A DNA stretch of 49,442 nucleotides from Gallionellaceae bacterium (lineage in GTDB: Bacteria; Pseudomonadota; Gammaproteobacteria; Burkholderiales; Gallionellaceae): positions 14,508 through 63,949 of the forward strand of contig DMCN01000008.1 in NCBI GenBank assembly GCA_003445795.1, read 5' to 3'. The position numbers and the translations under genes were made by a program. Of the stretch, positions 15,272-24,045 are shown one piece after another. Within the stretch, counting starts at the first letter, position 1. Every line of letters begins with the position of its first letter. Under the pieces are notes generated by a model, which did not search any database, had not been told where the DNA came from, and saw only the letters and a list, made by a program, of their open reading frames with translations.

Positions 15272-18013
15272 ATGGATTCGCAGAACACTCATACCCATTC
15301 CCCTTACCCGGGCATCAAGCCGGTACTGGTGATCATCGGAGTCATGCTCGTTACTTGGCTGGCAGGTGACGCGTTGTTGGGCACCCTGCGCGAAGGGGCT
15401 AGGCAGGAGGCCAAGCGCAATATCTCCGCAGTAGGTACGCTCAAGTCGAATCAGATGCACGATTGGTTGGACGACCGTCTGGCCGATGCCAGGACGCTTT
15501 CCGATAATTCCTATTTTGCACGCGAGGCAGTCCGTTGGATGGATGGCGGGGCGCGCGATCCGCTTGTGCGCAAGCAGCTTGTCGGGCGTCTGGAAGCGTT
15601 TCTGGACGGGCACCACTTCCGTTCCATCGTGCTATACGACGCTTCCGGCCGCGCCATGCTGAGTGCGGGCATGCCCATACCGGAAGGGGGCGGGATGAAT
15701 GAACTTGCGCGCCAGGTCACGCTGTCCGGTCATCCGAGATTCATCGATCTGCACCGTTACCGGGATGCGTCACTGCCCACCGGGCTTGGTTTCATGAATC
15801 CCTTGCGCGAGGGTAAAGCCTTTTACGGCGCGATCTATCTGGCAGAAGACCCAGCCAGATACCTGTTTCCCATGATTTCTCAGTGGCCGAGCGCGAGCGA
15901 AACGGCCGAGACCCTGCTCGTTCGTGTCGAAGGGGCGGATATCAAGTATCTGTCCCGGCTGAGACACGGGAATGGTGCGAAGGCCGATTTCAGCCTGCCA
16001 CTGGACACCCCCCGGCTGGATGCCGCTGCGGCGGCGCGCGGCGAACTGGGCCTGCTGGAGAATATGCAGGATTACCGCGGCAAGCCGGTGCTGGCGTATG
16101 CGTCAGCGATCGAGGGCACACCGTGGATGTTGATTTCCAAGATCGACGAGGAAGATGCTTACCGGGTCGTCGACCAGGTGCGCCGTGTGGCGGGTGTCCT
16201 TGCGATGTTCATCTTTATCCTGATGGGTGCCGGGTTCTGGCAATGGCGCAGTCGTAAACAGTCGGCGGTGGAAGCTGCCGTGTTGCAGGAGCGGGTGCGC
16301 GCCGATGTGCTGCAGATAGAGGGCGAGAAGCGTTTCCGCATGGTCTTCGAGCATACCGCGTTGCCAATGGTGCGCAACTCGCTGCGGGGTGAATTCATCG
16401 AGGTCAACGATGCCTGGTGCAATCTGTTCGGATATGGCCGCGACGAGGCGCTGGCGCAGCATCTCTCCTGGCAACGTCTCACCCATCCGGAGGATCTGGA
16501 TCCCGATTCGATATTGGTGAAGCAGTTGCTGGTCGGCGAGATTGATGACTTCAGGGTCGAAAAGCGCTATATCCGCAAGGACGGCAGAGTGCTATGGGGG
16601 ATATTGCAGGTGACCATGGTGCGCGACGAGAACGGCGCACCGGAATATTTCATCAGTGCGCTGCAGGACATCACCGATCGCAAGCAATTGGAGAGGGCGT
16701 TGGAAGACAATCTGTCTATCCTCCGGATGGCGCTGGAAGGGGCGCAGGAGGCGGTGTGGGAATGGGATCTGGCCGGCGGCAAGGCGAAATTCAGCCCGCA
16801 GTATTACACCATGCTCGGTTATGAGCCGGACGAGTTTCCGGCCAATCAGGATGAGTGGCTGGCGCGCATCCATCCCGACGAGCGCGATGCCGTGATCGGC
16901 AAGATCAGGGACGAGCTGGCGGTGAACCAGGATATGTATATCGCCGAATACCGCATGCGCGCCAAGGATGGGCGCTACCGCTGGATACAGGGTCGCGGCA
17001 AATGTATCGCTTTCGACGAGACAGGCAAACCGACGCGCATGGTCGGCATCAACACCGACATCACCGAGCGCAAACAGTCAGAACAACAGATCAGTTTCAT
17101 GGCCTATCACGACAAGCTGACCGGGCTGCCCAACCGCGCGCTGCTGTTCGACCGTCTGGCGCAGGCCATGTCGCAGGCCAAGCGCGACAGGAAATATGTG
17201 GCGCTGCTGTTTGTCGATCTTGACGGCTTCAAGGCGATCAACGATGAACACGGGCACGAGGCGGGCGATGCCGTGCTGAAGATGTCGGCGCAGCGTTTCC
17301 TCGCCTGTGTGCGCGCGGTGGATACGGTGGCGCGTTTCGGCGGCGACGAGTTCGCCATCATTCTTGGCAATCTGGATGCGCCGGAACAGGCCACGGGTGT
17401 TGCCGAGAAGATCGTGCAGGCATTCGGGCACAGCCTGATCCTGTCGGGAGGCAGCGAATGCACTGTGGGGGCGAGCGTGGGCATCAGCATCTACCCAGAT
17501 CACGGCAGCGCAATGGATAGCCTGCTCACGGCGGCCGACCGCGCGATGTACGAGAGCAAGCGCCGCGGCAAGAACACCTACACCTTCTTCAGCGAGGCTG
17601 CGGCCAGGGAGGATGAACCCTGGATCAAGTTCGACGCCGGTCATCTGGTCGGTATCGAGGAGATCGACGAACAGCACCGCAACCTGGTCTATCTGGTGAA
17701 CCGTCTCAACGAGGCGCTAAAACACGGCGAATCAAAGGAGACGACTTTGTTGATGTTCGATGAACTGCTGGTGGCGACCACACACCACTTCGATACCGAG
17801 AGCCGTTACATGACGCAGTATCATTATCCCGAGCAGGTTGCGCATGAGGAGGAGCATGCGCATCTGGTGGACGAAGCCTTGCAGATGAAATCGCAGTTCA
17901 GGGACGGGCGCGAACAGCTGGCCCTGCAGTCGGTCAAGGACTGGCTGCTCGGGCATATCCTCTATTCTGACAAGCGGATGACGGCCTACCTGCGCGAGCA
18001 GGGCATGATCTGA
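15272..18013 (+). CDS. Membrane PAS-PAS-GGDEF protein with C-terminal hemerythrin domain
   Basis: A 913-residue predicted diguanylate cyclase. A membrane segment (16-37), a periplasmic sensor region and a second membrane segment (305-325) are followed by two PAS domains (about 350-470 and 480-600), a GGDEF domain (605-770) and a bacteriohemerythrin domain (785-910). The cyclase motif GGDEF (690-694) is intact, with RAVD (681-684) as inhibitory site. All iron ligands are present in the hemerythrin part: H802, H839, E843, H858, H862, H895 and D900. The di-iron site suggests O2 or redox control of cyclic-di-GMP synthesis, as known for a hemerythrin-cyclase fusion in Vibrio. It ends one base before the convergent mutM stop. 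Confidence 0.94.
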   Translation: MDSQNTHTHSPYPGIKPVLVIIGVMLVTWLAGDALLGTLREGARQEAKRNISAVGTLKSNQMHDWLDDRLADARTLSDNSYFAREAVRWMDGGARDPLVRKQLVGRLEAFLDGHHFRSIVLYDASGRAMLSAGMPIPEGGGMNELARQVTLSGHPRFIDLHRYRDASLPTGLGFMNPLREGKAFYGAIYLAEDPARYLFPMISQWPSASETAETLLVRVEGADIKYLSRLRHGNGAKADFSLPLDTPRLDAAAAARGELGLLENMQDYRGKPVLAYASAIEGTPWMLISKIDEEDAYRVVDQVRRVAGVLAMFIFILMGAGFWQWRSRKQSAVEAAVLQERVRADVLQIEGEKRFRMVFEHTALPMVRNSLRGEFIEVNDAWCNLFGYGRDEALAQHLSWQRLTHPEDLDPDSILVKQLLVGEIDDFRVEKRYIRKDGRVLWGILQVTMVRDENGAPEYFISALQDITDRKQLERALEDNLSILRMALEGAQEAVWEWDLAGGKAKFSPQYYTMLGYEPDEFPANQDEWLARIHPDERDAVIGKIRDELAVNQDMYIAEYRMRAKDGRYRWIQGRGKCIAFDETGKPTRMVGINTDITERKQSEQQISFMAYHDKLTGLPNRALLFDRLAQAMSQAKRDRKYVALLFVDLDGFKAINDEHGHEAGDAVLKMSAQRFLACVRAVDTVARFGGDEFAIILGNLDAPEQATGVAEKIVQAFGHSLILSGGSECTVGASVGISIYPDHGSAMDSLLTAADRAMYESKRRGKNTYTFFSEAAAREDEPWIKFDAGHLVGIEEIDEQHRNLVYLVNRLNEALKHGESKETTLLMFDELLVATTHHFDTESRYMTQYHYPEQVAHEEEHAHLVDEALQMKSQFRDGREQLALQSVKDWLLGHILYSDKRMTAYLREQGMI

Positions 18014-18014
18014 T

Positions 18015-18830
18015 TCAGCGCTGGCAGTGCGGGCAGTAGAAGCTGGCGCGCTGTCCCTGCCTGATCTGTTTGACCGTCGTGCCGCAACGGCGACAAGGCT
18101 CGCCCGCTTTGCCGTAGACGAAATACTCCTGCTGGAAATAGCCCTGCTTGCCGTCGCTGTCCACGTAATCGCGCAGACTGCTGCCGCCCTTTTTGATCGC
18201 GGCGCGCAATACTTCTCGGGTCGTCTTGCATAACAGCGTGCAGCGTTCGCGGCTGAGTTTGCCTGCCGCGAGTTGCGGCTTGATTCCGGCGCGGAACAGC
18301 GCTTCGTTCGCGTAAATATTGCCCACGCCGACCACCATATGGTTGTCCATGATCAGCAGCTTGATGGCGGCCTTGCGCTTGCGCGTGGCTGCATAGAGGT
18401 AGTCGCCGGTGAATTCCTTTTCCAGCGGCTCCGGTCCGAGCGATGCCAGCTGCGGATGCGCGGCGATATCGCCCTCGTGCCACAACACGGCGCCGAAGCG
18501 GCGCGGGTCGCGCAGGCGCATCAACGTCCCGTTCTGCAACAGCAGGTCGAAATGCTCGTGCGGCAAGGCGGGGGCGGAACCGGTCAGGATGCGCAGGCTG
18601 CCGCTCATGCCCAGATGAAGGATCAGCGTGCCGTGGTCGAATTCGACAAGCAGGTATTTGGCGCGCCGCCACATTCGGCGGATGGTATGCCCGCGTAACA
18701 GTTCGGGCAGGTCCGCGGGAATGGGCCAGCGCAGTCTGGGATTGCGGATGATGACGTCGCCGACCTGTTGGCCGGTCAGATGCGGGGCGAGACCGCGCAG
18801 CGTGGTCTCGACTTCGGGAAGTTCAGGCAT
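18015..18830 (-). CDS. mutM: Formamidopyrimidine-DNA glycosylase (Fpg/MutM)
   Basis: Fpg removes 8-oxoguanine and formamidopyrimidines from DNA and cuts the abasic site. The 271-residue protein begins PELPEVE, where the Pro after Met is the catalytic nucleophile and E3 the acid. It has the helix-two-turn-helix stretch VGVGNIYANEALF and ends with the zinc finger CRRCG..(16)..CPHC. Lys57 fits the conserved AKYLL. The start lies inside the end of the upstream GldG-like gene (8-base overlap), so mutM is probably read as the last gene of the ABC operon. Confidence 0.97.
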   Translation of the reverse strand: MPELPEVETTLRGLAPHLTGQQVGDVIIRNPRLRWPIPADLPELLRGHTIRRMWRRAKYLLVEFDHGTLILHLGMSGSLRILTGSAPALPHEHFDLLLQNGTLMRLRDPRRFGAVLWHEGDIAAHPQLASLGPEPLEKEFTGDYLYAATRKRKAAIKLLIMDNHMVVGVGNIYANEALFRAGIKPQLAAGKLSRERCTLLCKTTREVLRAAIKKGGSSLRDYVDSDGKQGYFQQEYFVYGKAGEPCRRCGTTVKQIRQGQRASFYCPHCQR

Positions 18831-20139
18831 TCCGGCGCCGCCGCCACCAAGACCGGAAGCCGGCAGCGACCAGCGCCAGCGGAAGCAGGATGAGGAAGCT
18901 TACGCTGATGACGGTGAGCTGGCGTTTGCTCAGGGTGATGGCGCCGTCTTTGGCCGCGTGCGGCTGCACGGTGATGAGTTGCTCCTCGTTCGCCAGCCAG
19001 TTCACCATGTTGATGCCGAGATCGAGGTTGCCGCCGTTGCCGGAATAGGTGTTGGCGAGGAAATTGCCATTGCCCACCACCACGATGCGCTGTTCGCGGT
19101 CATTGACGTTGCGTTGCAGGGTGACGGCCAGTTCGAACGGGCCGGGCAGGTCGCGCTTCTTGTCGAAACGTTTGCTGGCCGCGTTCTCGCTGACCCAGCC
19201 GCGCTGCGCGCCCTCGACCAGCATGTGTTTCTGCCAGTCACCCTTCGCGTCGATGCTGAGCGCGAGTGCCTGCGGGAACACGGTGAGCAGGTCGAAGTCG
19301 CGCGTGACCGGGTGCGGCGGATAGCCTGCACCCAGCGCCCAGTTCGCCGGCGCGTTCATCTCCTGCGCTGCGGGGTCGATCACCGTGCCGGGCAGGAAGG
19401 TGAGTCCCAGCTTCTCCGCCAGTGGCTCCAGACCGTGCAACGTCGCGTCATCAACCAGCCAGAGCAGGTTGCCGCCCTTGTCGACATAACGCAGCAGTTT
19501 CTTCACCTCACCCGCCATCATCTCCGTTTGCGGATGGGTGAGTACCAGCATGCTGGCGTTGTCCGGAACCTCCTGCGTGATGGCGAGGTTGAGGCTGGAG
19601 ATGCGGTAGCCGAGTTGCTGCAGACGGCCGCCGAACTCGCCGAGGTGGTGGTTGGCCTTGCCGTCCAGTTTGCGTTCGCCGTGGCCGGAGAGATACATCA
19701 GCAGTTGCTCTTTGGTGTGCGCCAGTCGCAGCAGGGCGCTGGAAAGCGTCTCCTCGTTCAGCGTGGTGATGTGTTCGGTTCGCCCCGCATATTCCACCAC
19801 CATCTCGCCGTTGCCGCTGATGGCGATGCTGCGCATGGCTTCCGGTTCCTTCACCGGGTCGACGAAAGTCAGGCTGATGTCGGTCTTGTAGCGCTGGTAC
19901 AGCGAGATGAACTCGCGGATGAGTTTGCGGATGTCGCCGAGCTGCGCATCCTGTTCGGTGGCATACACGGTGATCTTCACCGGCCCTTGTAGCATCGCCA
20001 GCGCATCCACGCTGCCCTGCTCCAGGCTGTTCAGCGCATTCTGGGTGACGTCCCAATGGGCGGGATAACGCGCGGCGAGCTGGTACGCCGCGCCTGCGGC
20101 GACCAGCACCAGCAGCAGCGCGACAGTTCGTTTGAACAT
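18823..20139 (-). CDS. GldG-like ABC-transporter auxiliary protein
   Basis: A 438-residue protein of the GldG/ABC-type auxiliary family. It has one N-terminal membrane segment (about 5-22), a large extracytoplasmic domain resembling an intraflagellar-transport 52-like fold (for example LMYLSGHGERKL, then NASMLVLTHPQTEM and GGNLLWLVDD), and a C-terminal membrane segment (about 408-430) before a basic tail. It follows the permease gene by 14 bases and overlaps mutM. The same reading frame is open upstream to 20955, but that part is a shadow of the permease gene. I placed the start at the ATG at 20139 (MFKRTVALLLVLV). No ribosome site precedes it, so coupling to the permease is likely. Substrate unknown. 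Confidence 0.88.
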   Translation of the reverse strand: MFKRTVALLLVLVAAGAAYQLAARYPAHWDVTQNALNSLEQGSVDALAMLQGPVKITVYATEQDAQLGDIRKLIREFISLYQRYKTDISLTFVDPVKEPEAMRSIAISGNGEMVVEYAGRTEHITTLNEETLSSALLRLAHTKEQLLMYLSGHGERKLDGKANHHLGEFGGRLQQLGYRISSLNLAITQEVPDNASMLVLTHPQTEMMAGEVKKLLRYVDKGGNLLWLVDDATLHGLEPLAEKLGLTFLPGTVIDPAAQEMNAPANWALGAGYPPHPVTRDFDLLTVFPQALALSIDAKGDWQKHMLVEGAQRGWVSENAASKRFDKKRDLPGPFELAVTLQRNVNDREQRIVVVGNGNFLANTYSGNGGNLDLGINMVNWLANEEQLITVQPHAAKDGAITLSKRQLTVISVSFLILLPLALVAAGFRSWWRRRRNA

Positions 20140-20153
20140 GGGGAGGTAGCGTC

Positions 20154-20900
20154 TCACAGGCCGTGCCTCCGTTCGTCGTTGAGCTGGCGGATGGTCAGCC
20201 AGAGCAGGGTCGTGATGAACAGCGCGAAGTAGATCAGGTCGGCGCTGTTGATCAGCCCCATGTTGAGGTTCTGGAAGTGCGCGTTCGGCGACAGCGCGCG
20301 CAGGAAGCTGCGGTTGTCGCTGGAACTCATCTCGAGCATCCACAAGCCGAAGGAAAGCCCCAGCGCGCTGCTCGCGGCGATGATGGGCTGTTTGCTCAAG
20401 GCCGACAGATACAGGCCGAGCGCGGCGTAACTGGCGGCGAGCAGCAGCACGCCGCCCAGATTGGCGAGCATCAGGCCGAGGTCGGCATGGGTACCGAGCA
20501 GCAGAGTGGCGAGCATGGCGGCGCAGCCGCAGATGATGATCGCCAGAAGCGCCAGCAGGCCGAAGAACTTGCCGAGCACGATATGCGCGGCAGAGACAGG
20601 CGCGGTCAGCAGCAGCACCCAGGTCTGGTTGCGCCTCTCTTCGGCGATCACGCGCATGGTGAACAGTGGGATCAGCAGCATCAGCATCAGCGCCAGCGCG
20701 CCGCACAAGGGCGCGGCGACGGCGATGGTCGCACCCGGGGCATTGTCGAGATGCGCCAGTTGCGCCTGTATCTGCAGGTAATCGTCCATACGCGCAAAGT
20801 AGAACCATGCGAACAGGAATTGCAGCAGCGCCAGCATCAACCAGGTAGATGGCGCGGCGAACAGGCTGCGGAACTCTTTTTTCGCGATGGTGTAGATCAT
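20154..20900 (-). CDS. ABC-2 type permease, GldF-like
   Basis: A 248-residue membrane protein with six likely membrane segments, spaced from near residue 18 to 237, and the ABC-2 hallmark of a cytoplasmic EERRNQTWVLLLTAPVS loop (91-107 region). It is the membrane channel for the ATPase encoded just upstream. The ATG at 20900 (MIYTIAKKEFRSLF) overlaps the ATPase stop as ATGA, which decides the start over the longer open frame reaching 21026. In gliding Bacteroidetes the GldA/F/G set is tied to motility, but the family is widespread in non-gliding bacteria and the exported substrate is unknown. Confidence 0.92.
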   Translation of the reverse strand: MIYTIAKKEFRSLFAAPSTWLMLALLQFLFAWFYFARMDDYLQIQAQLAHLDNAPGATIAVAAPLCGALALMLMLLIPLFTMRVIAEERRNQTWVLLLTAPVSAAHIVLGKFFGLLALLAIIICGCAAMLATLLLGTHADLGLMLANLGGVLLLAASYAALGLYLSALSKQPIIAASSALGLSFGLWMLEMSSSDNRSFLRALSPNAHFQNLNMGLINSADLIYFALFITTLLWLTIRQLNDERRHGL

Positions 20901-21634
20901 TTGCCGGCCGCCCCGCTCTCGGTGATCTGCAGGAAGGCATCTTCCATGTTGCCATTGGCCAGCATCTCCGCGCTGCTGCCGCTGAAGATCAGGCGACCGT
21001 GTTGCAGGATGATTACGCGGTCGCACAGGTTCTCGACCTCGTTGAGCAGATGGGTGGAGAGGATCACGCTGCTGCTATCGCCCAGTTCGCGGATGAGGGT
21101 GCGGATATCGCGGATCTGTGCCGGGTCGAGGCCGACGGTGGGTTCGTCCAGCACAACCACGGCGGGGTTGTGGATGATGGCCTGCGCGATACCGACACGC
21201 TGCTGATAACCCTTGGACAGGGTGCCGATGATCTTTCTGCTGCAATCCTGCAGGCCGCAACGCTGCTTTGCCAATGCCAGCGCTTCCGCCTGTTTGGCGG
21301 CGGGGACCTTGTGCAGGCGCGCGGCGAACAGCAGAAAATCGTCGACGCGCATGTCCTTGTACAGCGGCGGGTGTTCCGGCAGGAATCCGATACAGGCCTT
21401 GGCGCGTTCGGGTTCTTTTGCTAGGTCGAAATCGCAGATCGTCACCGTGCCCTCGTCCGGCGGCAGCGCGCCGGTGAGCATCTGCAGGGTGGTGCTCTTG
21501 CCCGCGCCGTTGTGTCCGAGCAGGCCGAGTACCTCGCCGCGGCGCAGTTCCAGCGACACGCCGCTCACCGCGACCAGATTCGCGCCGTGGCGGCGGGTGA
21601 GCTCATGTGCGGAAAGGGTGACGGGTGCGCTCAT
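20897..21634 (-). CDS. ABC-transporter ATPase, GldA-like
   Basis: A 245-residue ATPase with Walker A GHNGAGKST (40-48), signature LSKGYQQR (139-146), Walker B VVVLDEPTVGLD (159-170) and the H-loop STH. The LSKGYQQR form and the EHPPLY Q-loop region are typical of ABC-2 exporters of the GldA/NatA type. The open frame continues far upstream, but that part is a shadow of the TPR gene on the other strand. The ATG at 21634 gives the standard N-terminus. It is the first gene of the operon ATPase-permease-GldG-mutM and is divergent from the TPR lipoprotein gene. Confidence 0.94.
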   Translation of the reverse strand: MSAPVTLSAHELTRRHGANLVAVSGVSLELRRGEVLGLLGHNGAGKSTTLQMLTGALPPDEGTVTICDFDLAKEPERAKACIGFLPEHPPLYKDMRVDDFLLFAARLHKVPAAKQAEALALAKQRCGLQDCSRKIIGTLSKGYQQRVGIAQAIIHNPAVVVLDEPTVGLDPAQIRDIRTLIRELGDSSSVILSTHLLNEVENLCDRVIILQHGRLIFSGSSAEMLANGNMEDAFLQITESGAAGK

Positions 21635-21654
21635 GCAGAAGGAAATGCGGGGTT

Positions 21655-21682
21655 TTGAGTTAGCGCGAATATAACCTAATAT
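21655..21682 (+). promoter_or_regulatory. Possible promoter of the TPR-lolB-ispE genes
   Basis: TTGAGT (21655-21660) and TAATAT (21677-21682) are 16 bases apart. Each matches the sigma-70 consensus at four of six positions. They lie 30 bases before the TPR gene start. Confidence 0.45.
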
Positions 21683-21712
21683 GTCACCTCGCACCAAAAT
21701 ACCCAGATTGCC

Positions 21713-23455
21713 ATGAATCTCCTTGAACCGCGCTTCGTCCTGTCCCTGTTGCCGCTGCTGGCTGCCTGCACGCACGCCCCGCAACGACCGGCCGACGATA
21801 CTCCCGCACCCGTGCACAAGGCGAATCTGGAACAGATCGTCGAGGCGCCCCAGCTCGTTCTGCCCAACGCGGTGTTGACTGACCGCCTGCTGTATGAGTT
21901 CCTGCTCGGCGACATCGCCGCCCAGCGCGGCAAGCCGGAACTGGCAGCGCAGGCCTATCTTGACCTGGCCAAGAACACACGCGATCCCCGCGTCGCGCGT
22001 CGCGCCGCGCAACTCGCCTATGAAGCGCGCCAGCTGGAAGTGGCGGTCGAAGCGTTCAAGCTGTGGCAGGAACTGGAACCTTCCTCGCCGCTGGCCAAAC
22101 AGATGCTGCTCTCGCTGTTGCTCTCCGGCGGCAAGCTGCAGGAAGCACGCCCGCATCTGGAGACGGTGCTCAAGGCCGATCCGGGCAAGGCGGGGCACAC
22201 CTTCATGAACATCTACCCGCTGGTCGCGCGCACGGCTGACAAGGCTGCCGCACTCGACTGGATGATCGACGTGACCCACGCCTACCCGGATGTGGCGGAA
22301 GGGCATTGGGCGGTCGCCCAGGCTGCAGCCGCAGCGGGCAAGAACGACCTAGCGATGGCCGAAGCGCATCGCGCGGTGACCCTGAAGCCGGACTGGGATC
22401 TGGCGGCAGTTTTCGAGGCCGAACTCTATCTGCCCGGCGAGCCGAAAAAAGGCCTGCAACTGTTGCAGAAATTCCTGAACGCGCATCCCGACAACAAGGA
22501 CCTGCGTCTGTACTACGCGCGCGCACTGCTCAACCAGAAAGAATATGTCGCCTCGCGCGAGGAGTTCCAGCGCCTGCTGCGGGACCGTCCCGACAATCCC
22601 GACCTGGCTTTCGCCATCGCGCTGATCTCCATGCAACTGGGCGAATACGCGCGCGCCGAGCAGGAGTTGCAGCAGGCGCTGAGCAAGGGCGGCAAGGAAG
22701 AAAGCACAGTGCACCACTATCTCGCGCAGCTGAACGAGGCCAGGCACGACGATGCGGCCGCACTGGGGCATTACCGCCAAGTGAAGGACGGCGAATACGC
22801 CTATGCCGCCCGCTTGCGCGAGGTGGCCCTGCTGGACAAGGCGGGCAAGCTGGACGAGGCGCGCGCGGCCCTGCAGCGCGCGGTGCCGAAGAACGACCAG
22901 CAGCGCGTGCAGTTGATCCTCATCGACGCGCAGTTGCTGCGCGAGGGCAAGCAGTACGAGACCAGTTTTCAGGTGCTGAATCGCGGCTTGGAGAAATTCC
23001 CAGAGCAGCCTGACATGCTGTACCAGACCGCGATGGCGGCGGACAAACTGAAGAAGAGCGAACTGTTCGAACAGATGATCCGCAAGCTGATGAAGATCGA
23101 GCCGGACAACGCGCATGCCTACAACGCGCTGGGTTACAGCCTGCTCGAACGCAACGTGCGTGTCCAGGAAGCGATGAAGCTGGTGGAGAAGGCCTATCAG
23201 CTCGCGCCCAACGATGCTGCCATCATCGACAGCATGGGCTGGGGGCATTATCTGCTTGGCAATATGGACAAGAGCCTGGAGTTCCTGCGCCGCGCCTACA
23301 CCGCCAACCCCGATCCCGAGATCGCCGCCCATCTGGGCGAGGTGCTGTGGAAGCAGGGCGACAAGGACGGCGCGCGCAAAGTTTGGGCGGAGGGCTTGAA
23401 GGCCAATTCCGATAACGAGGTCCTCAAGGCCGTCATGAAACGCTTCATTCCCTGA
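21713..23455 (+). CDS. Tetratricopeptide-repeat lipoprotein
   Basis: A 580-residue protein with a short signal peptide and a lipobox LLAAC, so Cys19 is probably lipidated and the protein anchored in the outer or inner membrane facing the periplasm. The rest is a helical solenoid with many degenerate TPR units, for example around 198-230, 252-290, 433-465 and 489-560 (AHAYNALGYSLLERN and AAIIDSMGWGHYLLGN are clear repeats). TPR proteins act as protein-binding scaffolds. The binding partner is unknown. Its position immediately before lolB and ispE is a conserved betaproteobacterial order, which hints at a role in envelope or lipoprotein biogenesis. Confidence 0.93.
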   Translation: MNLLEPRFVLSLLPLLAACTHAPQRPADDTPAPVHKANLEQIVEAPQLVLPNAVLTDRLLYEFLLGDIAAQRGKPELAAQAYLDLAKNTRDPRVARRAAQLAYEARQLEVAVEAFKLWQELEPSSPLAKQMLLSLLLSGGKLQEARPHLETVLKADPGKAGHTFMNIYPLVARTADKAAALDWMIDVTHAYPDVAEGHWAVAQAAAAAGKNDLAMAEAHRAVTLKPDWDLAAVFEAELYLPGEPKKGLQLLQKFLNAHPDNKDLRLYYARALLNQKEYVASREEFQRLLRDRPDNPDLAFAIALISMQLGEYARAEQELQQALSKGGKEESTVHHYLAQLNEARHDDAAALGHYRQVKDGEYAYAARLREVALLDKAGKLDEARAALQRAVPKNDQQRVQLILIDAQLLREGKQYETSFQVLNRGLEKFPEQPDMLYQTAMAADKLKKSELFEQMIRKLMKIEPDNAHAYNALGYSLLERNVRVQEAMKLVEKAYQLAPNDAAIIDSMGWGHYLLGNMDKSLEFLRRAYTANPDPEIAAHLGEVLWKQGDKDGARKVWAEGLKANSDNEVLKAVMKRFIP

Positions 23456-23457
23456 GC

Positions 23458-24012
23458 ATGAAAACCTATTTCTGCCTGTTTTTGTTCCTGCTGCTGAGTG
23501 GTTGCGCCTCCGCACCGGTCGAGGTGCAGCGTGCGGCGGAGCACGACGCTCCCTTCGCCTTCAACGGTCGTGTGGTGCTCAAGCATGGCGCGCAGCGCGA
23601 AAAAGCGGGCGTGCGCTGGGTGCACAAGGAAACGGAAGACGAAATCCTGCTGCTTGCCCCACTGGGACAGACCGTGGCACGCATCCGCCGCGATGAGAAC
23701 AGGGCGACCATGGTGGCCTCCGGCAAGGGTTACACCGCGGCGGATATGGAGAGCCTGATGCAGCAGGTGCTGGGCTGGCAATTGCCGCTCTCCGGGCTGC
23801 GCTACTGGGTTGTGGCATTGCCGGCCACGGAAGGCGAATTCGTCATCGAGCGTAGCGACAACGGCCAGGTCAGTCTGCTGATCCAGCAGGGCTGGGAGAT
23901 CAGCTATTCCCGCTATGCGGCGGCTACGCCGGATGCTTTGCCGCTGCGCCTGACGCTGAAGCGCCAGGGGATGGAGGTGGTGGTTGTTATCGACGAATGG
24001 GAAGCGCAGTAA
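23458..24012 (+). CDS. lolB: Outer-membrane lipoprotein receptor LolB
   Basis: LolB accepts lipoproteins from the periplasmic carrier LolA and inserts them in the outer membrane, and is itself a lipoprotein. The 184-residue sequence has a signal peptide ending in the lipobox LLSGC (Cys16). After that FAFNGRVVLKHG and VRWVHKETEDEILLLAPLGQTVARI match the LolB beta-barrel core. The later segment SGLRYWVVALPA is also typical. It starts two bases after the TPR gene stop. Sequence conservation in LolB is low, so the gene order lolB-ispE-tRNA-Gln-prs gives much of the confidence. Confidence 0.93.
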   Translation: MKTYFCLFLFLLLSGCASAPVEVQRAAEHDAPFAFNGRVVLKHGAQREKAGVRWVHKETEDEILLLAPLGQTVARIRRDENRATMVASGKGYTAADMESLMQQVLGWQLPLSGLRYWVVALPATEGEFVIERSDNGQVSLLIQQGWEISYSRYAAATPDALPLRLTLKRQGMEVVVVIDEWEAQ

Positions 24013-24045
24013 AGCCCGGACTGGCAACTGTGACCAAAGTCCTGA

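Noticed and set aside
20140..20955. Upstream extension of the GldG-like frame, giving a 710-residue frame
   Set aside because: This part is an out-of-frame shadow of the permease gene. The real N-terminus is the hydrophobic MFKRTVALLLV at 20139.
21635..22306. Long N-terminal extension of the ABC ATPase frame
   Set aside because: It runs antisense through the TPR lipoprotein gene and shows no ABC-type sequence. The ATPase begins at 21634.
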